Shown here: positions 24,113-33,590 of the stretch, in pieces | How positions within the stretch are numbered: the stretch's first letter is position 1 | Layout of the letters: the number at the start of each line of letters is the position of its first letter | Assembly: GCA_019638495.1 (NCBI GenBank) | Contig: JAHBTQ010000001.1 | Coordinates: 744,001-808,000 of the forward strand | DNA from: Taibaiella sp. | GTDB lineage: Bacteria > Bacteroidota > Bacteroidia > Chitinophagales > Chitinophagaceae | Length of the DNA stretch: 64,000 nt | Direction of reading: 5' to 3' | The notes under the pieces: model-generated | The model's input: only the letters and a program-made list of their open reading frames with translations | Database searches by the model: none | Told to the model about the DNA's origin: nothing | Position numbers and translations under genes: made by a program

Positions 24113-26215
24113 ATCAGCAATTTTCAGAACATACTGGAGTCTCCCATTGAATTCCTGAAAGGCGTAGGCCCTCAGCGGGGTGAGCTGCTGCGCAAAGAGC
24201 TGGAGATAAGTACGTTTGAAGACTTGCTCTATCACTACCCTTACCGGTATGCAGATAGGTCACAGGTTACGCGAATCGGCTTCATAGACCCAAAGGCTGA
24301 ATTTGTGCAGATCGTGGGTACGCTCATTAATGTCATTGAGGAGGGAGATGGAAGAAAGAAGCGACTGGTTGCCACCCTGTATGATGACACAGGCCGCATT
24401 GAACTGCTTTGGTTTCAGCGGGCACAATGGATGAAGAAATCGCTGAAGGAGCATGAACGCTATATCGTGTATGGCAAACTCAACTACTTCAACGGTATTG
24501 TAAATATTGCCCACCCCGAGATAGAACTGCTTAACGCGGATACTTCTATTCCCGGCCGCCAACCGGTATACCCCACTACCGAGAAGTTGCGTGCTAAGGG
24601 TGTAACAAACAGGTCTTTTGCCAAACTCACACAGGCACTTTTTGAGAAGATAAAAGCGCATGATATACCGGAAATATTGCCGGACGATGTCCGGAATAAC
24701 TTTCGCCTTTGTGGTCGCTTCCAGGCACTAAGATGGATACACTTCCCTGATACAGAAGAGCATGAACAGGTAGCGCGTATCCGGCTGAAATGGGAAGAGT
24801 TATTTCTGTCACAGCTCAAAATAGGGCGCCTGCGATTGCAGCACACTGCGCAGGCGGGCTGGCACTTCGAAAAGGTGGGTGAGTTGTTCAACACGTTTTT
24901 CAGCGAGCATCTGCCATTTGCGCTCACAAATGCGCAGAAGCGCGTACTGAAGGAGATAAGGCAGGATACAGGTACAGGCAAGCAAATGAACCGTTTGCTG
25001 CAGGGAGATGTGGGTAGCGGAAAGACAATAGTTGCCCTTATGTCTATGTTGCTGGCGCTGGACAATGGCTTCCAGGCCTGCATCATGGCACCGACCGAGA
25101 TTCTCGCACAGCAGCATTTCTTTGGCATTTCAGACCTGTTGCAGAAGATGGGCATTCAGGTGGAGCTGCTCACCGGGAATGTGAAGGGCAAGCAGCGAAA
25201 GGAGATACTATCGCAACTTGCAGATGGCACATTGCGAATCGTCGTTGGCACACATGCGCTGCTTGAGGAGAATGTGCAATTTCAGAACCTGGGTCTTGCT
25301 GTGATAGATGAGCAGCATCGTTTCGGAGTAGGCCAGCGTGCGCGGTTGTGGCAAAAGAACACCATGCCACCACACATATTGGTAATGACGGCCACGCCCA
25401 TTCCGCGTACGTTGGCTATGACCATGTATGGCGACCTGGATGTATCCGTGATTGATGAGCTGCCACCGGGTCGACAACCGATAAAGACCATTTTTGCACG
25501 TGACAACCAGCGCGGCCGGGTGATGGAGTTTGTGCGTAACGAAGTGAACAAAGGACGGCAGGCATACATTGTTTACCCGCTCATAGAAGAGTCTGAAAAG
25601 ATGGACTACGAAAGCCTGATGGCAGGTTATGAGCAGGTGAAAATGTGGTTCAACGAAAACAAGTATCGTATTGCTATGGTTCATGGTCGCCAGGAGGCGG
25701 GTGAGCGGGAGCGCAACATGCAACGGTTCGTGAAAGGAGAGGCAAACGTGCTTGTGGCTACTACAGTGATAGAGGTAGGTGTAAACGTACCGAATGCCTC
25801 TGTAATGCTCATCGAAAGTGCAGAGCGATTCGGCCTTTCGCAAATGCACCAGTTACGCGGCCGTGTGGGGCGAGGTGCAGAGCAGTCCTATTGTATTTTG
25901 CTAGCTGGCAGCAAGGTGTCTGAGGAAAGCTATAAGCGATTGCAGATAATGGCATCAACGACCGACGGATTTAAAATAGCCGAAGAAGATCTTGCCATGC
26001 GCGGCCCCGGCGATATGTATGGTACGCGGCAAAGTGGTGTGTTGAAATTCAAGCTAGCAGATATAGTGCAGGACAGCGGCATCCTGGAGCAAACGAGAAC
26101 TGCTGCCATGCAGGTACTAACGAACGACCCGAAATTGTTGTTGCCACAGCACTATGCACTGCGCGAATTACTGGCTCAACAGGGCAAGCAATCACATTGG
26201 GGAAAGATCAGCTAG
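24113..26215 (+). CDS. recG: ATP-dependent DNA helicase RecG
   Basis: RecG remodels stalled replication forks and branch-migrates Holliday junctions. The product of about 700 residues has the wedge/OB domain (VGTLINVIEEGDG...), Walker A GDVGSGKT, the DEQHRFG Walker B motif, TATPIPRTLAMT and the C-terminal helicase motifs up to QLRGRVGRG. The N-terminal family motif SPIEFLKGVGPQR is at the start. There is no ATG, GTG or TTG between the promoter box and this motif; the only in-frame GTG (24065) lies inside the terminator stem. I set the start provisionally at ATC 24113; ATA 24131 and CTG 24134 are also possible. The identity is certain, the start is not. Confidence 0.93.
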   Translation: MSNFQNILESPIEFLKGVGPQRGELLRKELEISTFEDLLYHYPYRYADRSQVTRIGFIDPKAEFVQIVGTLINVIEEGDGRKKRLVATLYDDTGRIELLWFQRAQWMKKSLKEHERYIVYGKLNYFNGIVNIAHPEIELLNADTSIPGRQPVYPTTEKLRAKGVTNRSFAKLTQALFEKIKAHDIPEILPDDVRNNFRLCGRFQALRWIHFPDTEEHEQVARIRLKWEELFLSQLKIGRLRLQHTAQAGWHFEKVGELFNTFFSEHLPFALTNAQKRVLKEIRQDTGTGKQMNRLLQGDVGSGKTIVALMSMLLALDNGFQACIMAPTEILAQQHFFGISDLLQKMGIQVELLTGNVKGKQRKEILSQLADGTLRIVVGTHALLEENVQFQNLGLAVIDEQHRFGVGQRARLWQKNTMPPHILVMTATPIPRTLAMTMYGDLDVSVIDELPPGRQPIKTIFARDNQRGRVMEFVRNEVNKGRQAYIVYPLIEESEKMDYESLMAGYEQVKMWFNENKYRIAMVHGRQEAGERERNMQRFVKGEANVLVATTVIEVGVNVPNASVMLIESAERFGLSQMHQLRGRVGRGAEQSYCILLAGSKVSEESYKRLQIMASTTDGFKIAEEDLAMRGPGDMYGTRQSGVLKFKLADIVQDSGILEQTRTAAMQVLTNDPKLLLPQHYALRELLAQQGKQSHWGKIS

Positions 26216-26255
26216 CAGCACATTTTGAAAATGCCCTGCCGCCCGTTGAGTCGTG

Positions 26256-27053
26256 CTAAAATTCCTTTTCAAATATCCCATACACAGCAGATCCGGTGCC
26301 GGTCATGGAAGCATAAACGGCTCCCTTATCGTACATACCCTTCTTCAGGGCTGCTAATTCAGGATGACTCTTGAAGACTGTCTTTTCAAAGTCATTGCTG
26401 ATGAGTGCCTTCCACTCTGTTATTGGCAAAGCCGTCAGGTTGCGTAGATCATATGGCGCCGGTTGGGGAGCTATCTCTGAGAATGCATCTTTCGTAGACA
26501 CGTGTATTCCGGGACAAACCACTTCGATGCGATATTGAGATAGGTCTAGCTTCAAAGGCTCCATCAGCTCTCCACGGCCTCTCGCATACTGCGGTGTGTT
26601 GTAAATGAAAAACGGGCAGTCAGACCCCAGTTGTAATGCCATTTGAACCAACTCTTCATCGCTGGTTCCCAGGTCATAAAAATCGTTGATAAGTCTAAGC
26701 ATAAATGCACCATCGGCTGAGCCACCACCGAGGCCGGCGCCCATCGGAATTACTTTATGCAGGTAGATATCTAATGGCGTGATCTTTTCCGGGTTTCTAT
26801 TCTGAAATAGTTCGTATGCCTTCCACACCAGGTTGTTCGCAGAATCGCCATTCACGCCTAGCCCGGTCAGATGGAGTTTTGCAGTATTCTCCTTCGCCGG
26901 TACTATTTCCAGTACGTCGTTCAGCACACGGTTGGTCTCTATGCTATTAGTGCCAACGGGATAGAAAACCGTCTCCAGGTCATGGTAACCGTCACTACGC
27001 TTGTTTGTTACAAACAGCCCAATATTGATCTTGCAATTAGGAAAGCATACCAT
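26256..27053 (-). CDS. ispE: 4-diphosphocytidyl-2-C-methyl-D-erythritol kinase
   Basis: The 265-residue GHMP kinase phosphorylates CDP-methylerythritol in the non-mevalonate isoprenoid pathway. The substrate-binding N-terminus is [24 protein letters not shown] and the ATP-binding GHMP motif [14 protein letters not shown] is at about 103-116. The C-terminal [12 protein letters not shown] is also typical. The length is slightly short but complete. It converges with recG and diverges from the LolD-type ATPase gene. Confidence 0.95.
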   Translation of the reverse strand: MVCFPNCKINIGLFVTNKRSDGYHDLETVFYPVGTNSIETNRVLNDVLEIVPAKENTAKLHLTGLGVNGDSANNLVWKAYELFQNRNPEKITPLDIYLHKVIPMGAGLGGGSADGAFMLRLINDFYDLGTSDEELVQMALQLGSDCPFFIYNTPQYARGRGELMEPLKLDLSQYRIEVVCPGIHVSTKDAFSEIAPQPAPYDLRNLTALPITEWKALISNDFEKTVFKSHPELAALKKGMYDKGAVYASMTGTGSAVYGIFEKEF

Positions 27054-27073
27054 AGCGAGGGTGAAATTATACG

Positions 27074-27081
27074 TATTTTTG
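27074..27081 (+). promoter_or_regulatory. TAnnTTTG promoter box before the LolD-like gene
   Basis: TATTTTTG fits the -7 consensus and lies 29 bases before the ATG at 27111. Confidence 0.4.
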
Positions 27082-27110
27082 AACTTGCACGGTTACAAAG
27101 TGCTCAAGGA

Positions 27111-27809
27111 ATGAACGAAGTTATCAGGCTTGTTGATATCAGGAAGAGTTATTACCTGGGAAAGCAGGAGCTACCCGTGCTCAAAGGCATTTCCTTGCTC
27201 ATTGAGGAAAACGAGTATGTAGCGCTGATGGGCCCTTCCGGCTCGGGTAAATCTACCCTCATGAACATTCTGGGTTGCCTTGATACGCCTTCTGGTGGTC
27301 AGTACATTCTGAATGGAAAGGACGTGAGCAATATGCAGGATGATCAGCTTGCCGATGTGCGCAACGTGGAAATTGGATTTGTGTTTCAGCAGTTCAATCT
27401 ATTGCCGCGCCTCACAGCCTGGGAGAACGTGGCGTTGCCCCTTATCTACTCCGGTGCCGGTAGAAAGGAGCGTGAAGAGAGGGCGCGTGCCATGTTGGGT
27501 AAAGTTGGCCTCAGTGACAGGGCTCATCACAAACCCAATGAGCTTTCGGGTGGGCAAAGTCAGCGTGTAGCTATAGCTCGTGCGCTCATAAACAACCCTT
27601 CAATACTATTGGCCGATGAACCAACAGGCAACCTCGATACCAAAACCTCTGTTGAGATCATGGAGTTGTTTGCCGACATTCATAAGAATGGTAACACGGT
27701 GGTATTAGTAACACACGAAGAGGACATTGCTAATTACACCCGACGAGTGATACGTATTCGCGATGGACTGGTAGAGTCCGACCTTGCCGTGAAACATTCT
27801 CTGGCATAG
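27111..27809 (+). CDS. ABC transporter ATP-binding protein, LolD/MacB type
   Basis: From the ATG at 27111 the product is 232 residues. It has Walker A GPSGSGKS at 41-48, the Q-loop [18 protein letters not shown], the signature [16 protein letters not shown], Walker [13 protein letters not shown] and the H-loop VTHEEDIA. This set, including the FVFQxxNLLPxLTxxENV stretch, is characteristic of LolD/MacB ATPases, which drive lipoprotein release or macrolide and peptide export. No permease is encoded next to it, so its partner must lie elsewhere. A frame extending upstream to 26871 overlaps ispE on the other strand and is not used. Confidence 0.9.
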   Translation: MNEVIRLVDIRKSYYLGKQELPVLKGISLLIEENEYVALMGPSGSGKSTLMNILGCLDTPSGGQYILNGKDVSNMQDDQLADVRNVEIGFVFQQFNLLPRLTAWENVALPLIYSGAGRKEREERARAMLGKVGLSDRAHHKPNELSGGQSQRVAIARALINNPSILLADEPTGNLDTKTSVEIMELFADIHKNGNTVVLVTHEEDIANYTRRVIRIRDGLVESDLAVKHSLA

Positions 27810-27834
27810 CCAGCTAAACAAAAAAGCAATTACT

Positions 27835-28392
27835 GTGTTTAAGATCTATACAAAAACCGGCGACAAAGGGGGCACCAGCCTCATAGGTGGTGTTCGTGTT
27901 CCCAAGAGCCATATACGCATTGAAAGTTATGGTACGGTAGACGAGCTGAACTCTTTCATCGGCATGGTGAACGACATGGCTGCAAATGCAGAAATAACCG
28001 AGTGGCTACGTGAAATTCAGGACCGCCTGTTTACTGTTGGCTCCGTACTTGCTACCGACCCGGGAAAGGATGTAAAAATGAAATTGCCCGATTTGCATGA
28101 GACTGACGTAACCTGGCTGGAGGACCGAATTGACGCAATGAATGAAGTGCTGCCCGAGATGCGTTCATTTATACTTCCCGGTGGCAATCTTGCGTCATCC
28201 ACCTGCCATGTGGCCAGGTGTGTCTGCCGAAGGGCAGAGCGCATTTGTGTAGCAATGCAGGAGCAGCAAGAAGAGGTGCCGCCGATTGTAATTCGCTACC
28301 TGAATCGCCTGTCTGATTTTCTATTTGTACTTGCGCGATATATAGGGCATAAAAATAACGCGCCCGAAATTCCTTGGCGGGCGCGTTTATAA
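27835..28392 (+). CDS. Cob(I)alamin adenosyltransferase, PduO/MMAB type
   Basis: The 185-residue enzyme transfers the adenosyl group of ATP to cob(I)alamin, making the cofactor of methylmalonyl-CoA mutase. The ATP-binding N-terminus YTKTGDKGGTSLIGG and the motifs SYGTVDELNSFIG and FILPGGN..S...H.AR..CRRAER, followed by YLNRLSDFLFVLAR, identify the family. The GTG at 27835 starts 25 bases after the ATPase gene. Its last codons lie inside a terminator-like stem-loop. A B12-binding domain gene is 2 kb away, suggesting a functional link. Confidence 0.93.
   Translation: MFKIYTKTGDKGGTSLIGGVRVPKSHIRIESYGTVDELNSFIGMVNDMAANAEITEWLREIQDRLFTVGSVLATDPGKDVKMKLPDLHETDVTWLEDRIDAMNEVLPEMRSFILPGGNLASSTCHVARCVCRRAERICVAMQEQQEEVPPIVIRYLNRLSDFLFVLARYIGHKNNAPEIPWRARL
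28357..28387 (+). terminator. Stem-loop overlapping the 3' end of the adenosyltransferase gene
   Basis: AACGCGCCCG at 28357-28366 pairs perfectly with CGGGCGCGTT at 28378-28387 (11-base loop). The stem codes for the last residues of the protein, and TTATAAAT follows. Confidence 0.6.
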
Positions 28393-28414
28393 ATATGTCT
28401 ATTTGCTGTCTTGA

Positions 28415-29389
28415 TTAGAACTGGCGGTTGTGCCACCAGATGCGTGTACGTGTAGGCACTCTGAATGCAAGCAGGACGCTTATAGTAGAGTATGAGTCAT
28501 TGTTGCCCGGATTTCCGCGCAATGTACCCGGTTTGTTAGGGAGTGCGTTGTTATAATAAGCACTCTTGTCTGCGATTTGCTGTGCCAGCTTCGCTTCGCT
28601 AGGCCCCAGATTCTGGTTAAACTCGAAATTACTAACGTACTTCCCACTTACACCATCGAGGTAATCAGTGAAGGTCATACGGTACTTCCATTCAAATCCA
28701 AGATTGAGGTGGTCTCCAAGGTCCCATCTGTACCCAATTGCCAGCGGAATGGCAGGCTGCCAAAGAGAACCTTTTTTAGGGTAGCTTCCTCCCCAACCCT
28801 GACCTTCAAGGGACAGGTCATATGTTTTTTCAAACGTAGTACTATTACCTACAGTGCTATAAGGTGTATAATGGAAAATGGCAATTCCCGCAGCAATGTA
28901 GGGCTGGCTGCGCCTGAAGGCTTTACCCGTTGCTTTCAGATTAAAACGCCTTGGCGTGAATTCGAGCATACCATAGCTCTCAAATATGATCGACTTCGCA
29001 GTCTGCGCACGCTGATAGCGCTGCACATAATCATGTCCTTCTATCAGGTTGTCTCCCTTTACGCCATCATAGTTCCACTCGTCAGTAGCATAAAAGCTGC
29101 CAAAGTTTAATCCAAAGCGAGCCGCAAAGAATGGGTGGAAAGAATACCTGCCGAACATGCCTCCCATAAAGGATACTTTATCGAAGTACTTACTGTTCAG
29201 ATAGTGGTCTACTGGTCCCTTCGTTCCTACATCACCCCACAGGTCGGTCATGCCCACATTCGTACCTATAGACCAGCCATCCGGCTCGACATAAACACGA
29301 TTTGGCCTGAACTTTTGCGCCACCGCAGCATTGGTAATTGCCACGGCTACACAAACCACCGATAATATGCGGATAATCTTAGCCTGCAT
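28415..29389 (-). CDS. Outer-membrane beta-barrel protein, DUF6089-like
   Basis: The 324-residue protein has a signal peptide (to about residue 25) and a series of amphipathic strands: GWSIGTNVGMTDLWGDVGTKG, then FMGGMFGRYSFHPFFAARFGLNFG, PYIAAGIAIFHYTPYS and PLAIGYRWDL, with LNLGFEWKYRMTFTDYLDGVS. The form 'TDLWGDVG...' and '..TDYLDGVSGKY' is what DUF6089-type barrels of Bacteroidota show. Function is unknown. It is the last gene of a leftward group with the crotonase and B12-binding genes, 31 bases downstream of the crotonase stop, though its relation to them may be only positional. Confidence 0.75.
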   Translation of the reverse strand: MQAKIIRILSVVCVAVAITNAAVAQKFRPNRVYVEPDGWSIGTNVGMTDLWGDVGTKGPVDHYLNSKYFDKVSFMGGMFGRYSFHPFFAARFGLNFGSFYATDEWNYDGVKGDNLIEGHDYVQRYQRAQTAKSIIFESYGMLEFTPRRFNLKATGKAFRRSQPYIAAGIAIFHYTPYSTVGNSTTFEKTYDLSLEGQGWGGSYPKKGSLWQPAIPLAIGYRWDLGDHLNLGFEWKYRMTFTDYLDGVSGKYVSNFEFNQNLGPSEAKLAQQIADKSAYYNNALPNKPGTLRGNPGNNDSYSTISVLLAFRVPTRTRIWWHNRQF

Positions 29390-29420
29390 TCATTCAGAAT
29401 TTAAAGGTTGAAGATATAAA

Positions 29421-30200
29421 TTATTTTCCTTTAAACGCAGCTTTTCTTTTTTCAAGAAATGCGGTCGTCCCTTCCTTCATGTCTTCGGTAGCAAAGCTTT
29501 CACCAAAGCGTTTTATTTCCTTGTCAAAACCGTGATGGTCTCCGTCAGCACACTCATTCACGCAGGCAATGATCTTGGATATAGCCAGGGGTGCCTTTGT
29601 GTGTATCTTCTGCAGTATTTCCTTCGTCCTGGGCAGTAGCTCTTCCAGTGCAGTCACATGGTTTACCAGGCCCAGAGCCTTAGCTTCGTCTGCGCCAATC
29701 ATATCGGCGGTCATAAGCAGCTCCATGGCTTTGCCCTTGCCTATCAGGCGCGTAAGGCGTTGAGTGCCTCCGTAGCCGGGTATCAGGCCCAGGTTCACTT
29801 CCGGCTGGCCAAACTTAGCATTGGCAGAGGCCAATCTGAAATGGCATGCCATTGCCAGCTCGCATCCACCTCCCAGGGAAAACCCGTTCACAGCACCTAC
29901 GATCGGCTTCGGACAGTTCTCAATCTTGTCAAACACTAGGTTGCGGCCCTTGGTAGCCAGTGCGGCACCGCCGTCGGCTCCCAGTGACAGGAATTCCGTG
30001 ATATCTGCACCTGCCACGAAGGCTTTTTCGCCCGCACCGGTGATGATTGCTGATTTCACCTCTGGATTGTTATAAACCTCATCCAGCGCAGCCCCCAGCT
30101 CTTCTATCACGTCTTTGTTCAGCGCATTCATTTTGTCCGGCCTGTTGATCGTTATGATCATCGTTCCGGCCTCTATTGTCGTCAGCAGTGTCGTATACAT
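29421..30200 (-). CDS. Enoyl-CoA hydratase/isomerase (crotonase) family enzyme
   Basis: The 259-residue enzyme has both crotonase oxyanion-hole segments, KAFVAGADITEF near residue 60 and GFSLGGGCELAMAC near residue 107, and retains the two Glu residues used by true hydratases (GGGCE and QPEVNLGLIPGYGGTQRL). It probably hydrates enoyl-CoA in fatty acid or branched-chain breakdown. It lies 18 bases downstream of the B12-binding gene, so both are likely expressed together. The exact acyl substrate cannot be read. Confidence 0.93.
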   Translation of the reverse strand: MYTTLLTTIEAGTMIITINRPDKMNALNKDVIEELGAALDEVYNNPEVKSAIITGAGEKAFVAGADITEFLSLGADGGAALATKGRNLVFDKIENCPKPIVGAVNGFSLGGGCELAMACHFRLASANAKFGQPEVNLGLIPGYGGTQRLTRLIGKGKAMELLMTADMIGADEAKALGLVNHVTALEELLPRTKEILQKIHTKAPLAISKIIACVNECADGDHHGFDKEIKRFGESFATEDMKEGTTAFLEKRKAAFKGK

Positions 30201-30218
30201 AAATCGAATATTTTGATG

Positions 30219-30644
30219 TTACAGGAGTTCTGAGCGATGTTCCGCTACCCAGCTATTTATATACCCGGCTATGTCGTGCGTAGAAGTACCCGGCGGGAAA
30301 AGGTTGCCCACTCCCATTTTTTTCAGTTCAGCCATGTCTTCTTCCGGAATAATGCCACCACCGGTAAGGAGTACATTGTCCATGCCTTTTTCCTTCATCA
30401 GCTGCATTACACGGGGAAAAACAGTCATGTGTGCGCCGCTGAGAATACTGATGCCCAGGGCGTCAACGTCCTCTTGCAGGGCAGTATTTACCACCATTTC
30501 TGGTGTTTGCCTCAGCCCGGTGTATATCACTTCCATTCCTGCATCGCGCAGTGCTGTCGCAATTACCTTGGCTCCACGGTCATGGCCATCCAGCCCCACT
30601 TTGGCTACCAGCACGCGTACCGGGCGTTTCCTTTGCTCGCTCAT
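30219..30644 (-). CDS. Stand-alone cobalamin-binding domain of methylmalonyl-CoA mutase type
   Basis: From the ATG at 30642-30644 the product is 141 residues: only the B12-binding C-terminal domain of methylmalonyl-CoA mutase. It carries the base-off DxHxxG motif (Asp19, His21, Gly24 in VGLDGHDRG), [12 protein letters not shown] and GGGIIPEED. The catalytic TIM-barrel subunit must be encoded elsewhere. It would bind adenosylcobalamin, made by the PduO/MMAB enzyme encoded 2 kb away. An in-frame extension upstream to 30803 is not conserved and overlaps the divergent gene. Confidence 0.9.
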   Translation of the reverse strand: MSEQRKRPVRVLVAKVGLDGHDRGAKVIATALRDAGMEVIYTGLRQTPEMVVNTALQEDVDALGISILSGAHMTVFPRVMQLMKEKGMDNVLLTGGGIIPEEDMAELKKMGVGNLFPPGTSTHDIAGYINSWVAEHRSELL

Positions 30645-30785
30645 TACGGATAATTTGGGGTGTAAAAGTAAGTATTTAAGCGAGGTTGTATAGCATAAGG
30701 CATGCCTTTGAAACTGTTTTCGCACTTTGCCCAAGATTCCACGCGCCATATGCGTCTTACTAATGAACACCCAAAGAGAACCAAA

Positions 30786-32324
30786 ATGAAGAATCATATC
30801 CAATACTGCGCAACCCTTTTCTACCTACTACTCTCAACTACCGCGTTCTCCCAGGCTCCGGATGTACAATGGGAGAGGGGGATCGGCGGACAGCAAAATG
30901 ATTACGCTTACTGTGTGCGGGAAACAATGGAGGGTAACCTGGTAATGGTGGGTAGTAGCAATTCCAGTGGAGACATGCCCGGCGCTCACGGTGTGGGCTA
31001 TGATGTCTTCGTTGCGGTACTCTCCCCTCTCGGCGTTCCCCTTTGGGGCAAGGCATATGGCGGTGATAACGAAGACTATGCATATGCCATCAGGCAGACG
31101 CCGGACAGCGGCTTCATCATAGCGGGTGCAACCCGCTCCACTGATGGTGATGTAAGCGGCGGGCATGGCGATTTTGACATGTGGGTGCTGAAGATTTCCC
31201 GGCTGGGAGATGTACAATGGCAAAAGACACTTGGTGGCAGCGCGGCAGATTATGCCTATGACATTCAGGTTACTTCGGATACCGGCTTTATAGTAGCCGG
31301 GCGATCTGCTTCGAATGATGGAGACCTTACAGCAAACAAGGGCAGCTTTGACTTGTGGGTGGTGAAGCTGTCTTCTACTGGAGCGATACAGTGGCAACGA
31401 TCATTGGGTGGCACCGACGACGAGAACGCGGCATCTGTGGTCCAGCTCACAAACGGTGACTATCTGGTGGCCGGAGATACTTATTCTAACAATGGAGACG
31501 TGAGCGGTAACCATGGTGGGCAAGACTACTGGATCCTTAGATTTTCCGCAACAGGTTCACTGCTTTCTAAGAAATGTTACGGTGGCACGGGTAGCGACTA
31601 TGCACAGTGCATACGCCAGACACCGGATGGAGGCTATATTGTAACAGGAGGTAGTAATTCCATCGATGGCGACGTAGGCACCGGTATAGGCGGTGGAGAT
31701 GTATGGATGCTAAAATTATCGCCCACGCTGGGCATAGAGTGGGAGCGAAACGCTGGTAGCAACGCTGCCGACGTTGGTTATTCGGTTGAGGTAATGGCAG
31801 ACTCATCCTATCTTATCAGTGGTTACGTTTCAGCGGGTAACGGTGATGTGACCGAATTCCATGGCCAGGGCGACTACTGGGTGGTTAAAATGTCGCGCAC
31901 CGGCAATATTGTGTGGTCCAAGGCCATGGGTGGCCTGGGAAATGAAAATGCAAACTCCGCGCAACAATTGAGAGACGGATCATTTGTGATGGTAGGCAAT
32001 TCTACCATTGCATATACCGACTGGCCGGTATTAATTGGTGGGCGCATAGAGATGTATGTTATCAAACTCAATGTAGATAACGAGGTTGGCATGGTGAGTA
32101 GTCACGCGAATGTCTCAATTTACCCCAACCCCGTCACTGATAATCTTGTGGTGGATTGCTCTGAAGATGTGTATATTTCTGTACAGGATCTGACTGGTCG
32201 CGTAGTCGCGGACACAAAGGGAAAGATTATCCCTCTCGTCAATTGTCAGCCCGGTCTTTACATTGTTAGTGTGTTCGGAGAAGATGGCGTTTTGCTGAAG
32301 CGCAAAAAATTACTAAAGCTGTAA
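30786..32324 (+). CDS. T9SS-secreted repeat protein with type A sorting domain
   Basis: From the ATG at 30786 the product is 512 residues: signal peptide (ends AFSQ), six to seven repeats of about 55-60 residues from about residue 25 to 430, and a type A T9SS C-terminal domain from about 443 ([12 protein letters not shown] ... GLYIVSV ... KRKKLLKL). The repeat consensus is W.R.LGG...DYAY.IRQT.DGGYI.AG.S.S.DGDVSG.HG..D.WV.KLS..G, a beta-propeller-like unit. It should be exported through the outer membrane and anchored or released. Its 3' end overlaps the convergent gene by 12 bases. The ligand or role is unknown. Confidence 0.88.
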   Translation: MKNHIQYCATLFYLLLSTTAFSQAPDVQWERGIGGQQNDYAYCVRETMEGNLVMVGSSNSSGDMPGAHGVGYDVFVAVLSPLGVPLWGKAYGGDNEDYAYAIRQTPDSGFIIAGATRSTDGDVSGGHGDFDMWVLKISRLGDVQWQKTLGGSAADYAYDIQVTSDTGFIVAGRSASNDGDLTANKGSFDLWVVKLSSTGAIQWQRSLGGTDDENAASVVQLTNGDYLVAGDTYSNNGDVSGNHGGQDYWILRFSATGSLLSKKCYGGTGSDYAQCIRQTPDGGYIVTGGSNSIDGDVGTGIGGGDVWMLKLSPTLGIEWERNAGSNAADVGYSVEVMADSSYLISGYVSAGNGDVTEFHGQGDYWVVKMSRTGNIVWSKAMGGLGNENANSAQQLRDGSFVMVGNSTIAYTDWPVLIGGRIEMYVIKLNVDNEVGMVSSHANVSIYPNPVTDNLVVDCSEDVYISVQDLTGRVVADTKGKIIPLVNCQPGLYIVSVFGEDGVLLKRKKLLKL

Positions 32325-33116
32325 ACCCATAGCCAGAAGCCGATTCACAGAGACTATAAAAATCGTCGCGACTACCAATCCCCAATTTATCTTTTCCGCA
32401 AGCGTGCTATTACTATTGTAACCCCATGGACCGGCAGGAGAGGTCAGGTAGTATCTGTACACCCAGAATAGCGACATAGGTATGCATATGGGCGCTATAA
32501 GGCTAAGAGGTGTTGGTGACGGCAGGTTCAATAGTGTGGTGATTAGCGTGCCGAAAAGTACAGGTATCGAGATCATGGCGGCAACCACCGGGCGTCTTGT
32601 CTGCACGCTCTCCCCTTCTGTGAAGCTCATGAACGACACGAAGTACGGAGCGAGGGACTTAAGCACCAGGAATAGGATACCAATGGAGAGTAATGAAATA
32701 GCAAGGATGAGCCACACAGGAAAATCCAGCGCTCTGAAAACAAATCCGGTATCGCCATAGGTGAAGAAGGGTGCAACCATGGTATAGCCAAGCACGCCGA
32801 TGAATCCAAACACAGACATCTCAAGGTAGAAGAGGCCTATCGCATCCGCTTGCTTTCTGCTGCGCAACAGGAAGGCAAATAGCAGCCCTATTATCAGGCT
32901 CATAATGGGGCCGGCAGCAGCTATAATTATCCGGCCATTCTTGCTTATCAGTTCTGTTGCATGTCTCACCGCATTATGATACAGGATCGGCGTATCGCCA
33001 GTCAGTATTCCGGCTACAAAATGACCGCACTCGTGCAGTGTCATTTCGGTGATGTTAGTTAGCACAAATGCCAGGGTAAAATTGATGGCGAGATTCCTTT
33101 TTCTGCGTGCATCCAT
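32313..33116 (-). CDS. Integral-membrane M50-like (site-2 protease type) metalloprotease
   Basis: The 267-residue protein has several membrane segments and the zinc-binding HECGH in its first (TEMTLHECGHFVAGIL, about residues 24-40), as in the M50 family that cleaves substrates within the membrane. The typical second metal ligand motif (NxxPxPxxDG) was not seen; TLLNLPSPTPL near residue 200 may be its counterpart. It could therefore be a shortened or divergent member. It lies 6 bases downstream of a GNAT gene. Substrate unknown. Confidence 0.7.
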   Translation of the reverse strand: MDARRKRNLAINFTLAFVLTNITEMTLHECGHFVAGILTGDTPILYHNAVRHATELISKNGRIIIAAAGPIMSLIIGLLFAFLLRSRKQADAIGLFYLEMSVFGFIGVLGYTMVAPFFTYGDTGFVFRALDFPVWLILAISLLSIGILFLVLKSLAPYFVSFMSFTEGESVQTRRPVVAAMISIPVLFGTLITTLLNLPSPTPLSLIAPICIPMSLFWVYRYYLTSPAGPWGYNSNSTLAEKINWGLVVATIFIVSVNRLLAMGLQL

Positions 33117-33122
33117 ATCGTA

Positions 33123-33572
33123 TTATTTTGCATTTTGTGAGAAGTCCTTTGTGAACTTATAAGAAGTTCTGCTATAGCCGAGCGCTTCATAAAACGCATG
33201 CGCCTTTTCTCTACGCCTGTTCGACGCTACTTCCAGGGAAACACAGTTCTTTCCGTTCAGGGCGTTTTCTACAGCCATTACAAGGGAGGCACCAATTTTT
33301 TGGCTTCGATATTCAGTCAACACAAAGAGTTCCTGTATTTCGTAAACCCAACCACAGTGATGCAGCAATATTTGCCCGTGACAACTTATGTAACCAACTG
33401 CCTTACCACCGATCTCGGCAATGAGGTAGATATGGTTGTCAGCTTCAATACAGGATTCGAATAGTGGCAATAGTGTAGCCTTGTCAAATTCTTCCTCTTC
33501 CAGCCCGCATACGAACCGATGGATTGTATCGAAGTCGGCGAGTGCAACTTTCCGAATCTGAACGTCCAGCAT
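33123..33572 (-). CDS. GNAT family N-acetyltransferase
   Basis: The 149-residue enzyme has the GNAT fold: substrate part at the N-terminus, central strand AEIGGKAVGYISC, the strand YEIQELFVLTEYRSQKIGASLV containing the acetyl-CoA loop (a variant of Q/RxxGxG/A), and the C-terminal LEVASNRRREKAHAFYEALGYSRTSYKF. It should acetylate an amine with acetyl-CoA; the substrate is not known. It is the first gene of a pair with the M50-like protease gene (6-base gap). Confidence 0.85.
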   Translation of the reverse strand: MLDVQIRKVALADFDTIHRFVCGLEEEEFDKATLLPLFESCIEADNHIYLIAEIGGKAVGYISCHGQILLHHCGWVYEIQELFVLTEYRSQKIGASLVMAVENALNGKNCVSLEVASNRRREKAHAFYEALGYSRTSYKFTKDFSQNAK

Positions 33573-33590
33573 TTAGCCAAGATACATAAT

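Noticed and set aside
24484-25155. 223-codon minus-strand frame opposite recG
   Set aside because: Antisense shadow of recG; rich in Ser and Cys with no conserved motif.
26871-27110. N-terminal extension of the LolD-type ATPase
   Set aside because: It overlaps ispE on the other strand and passes through the promoter box; the ATPase fold starts at the ATG at 27111.
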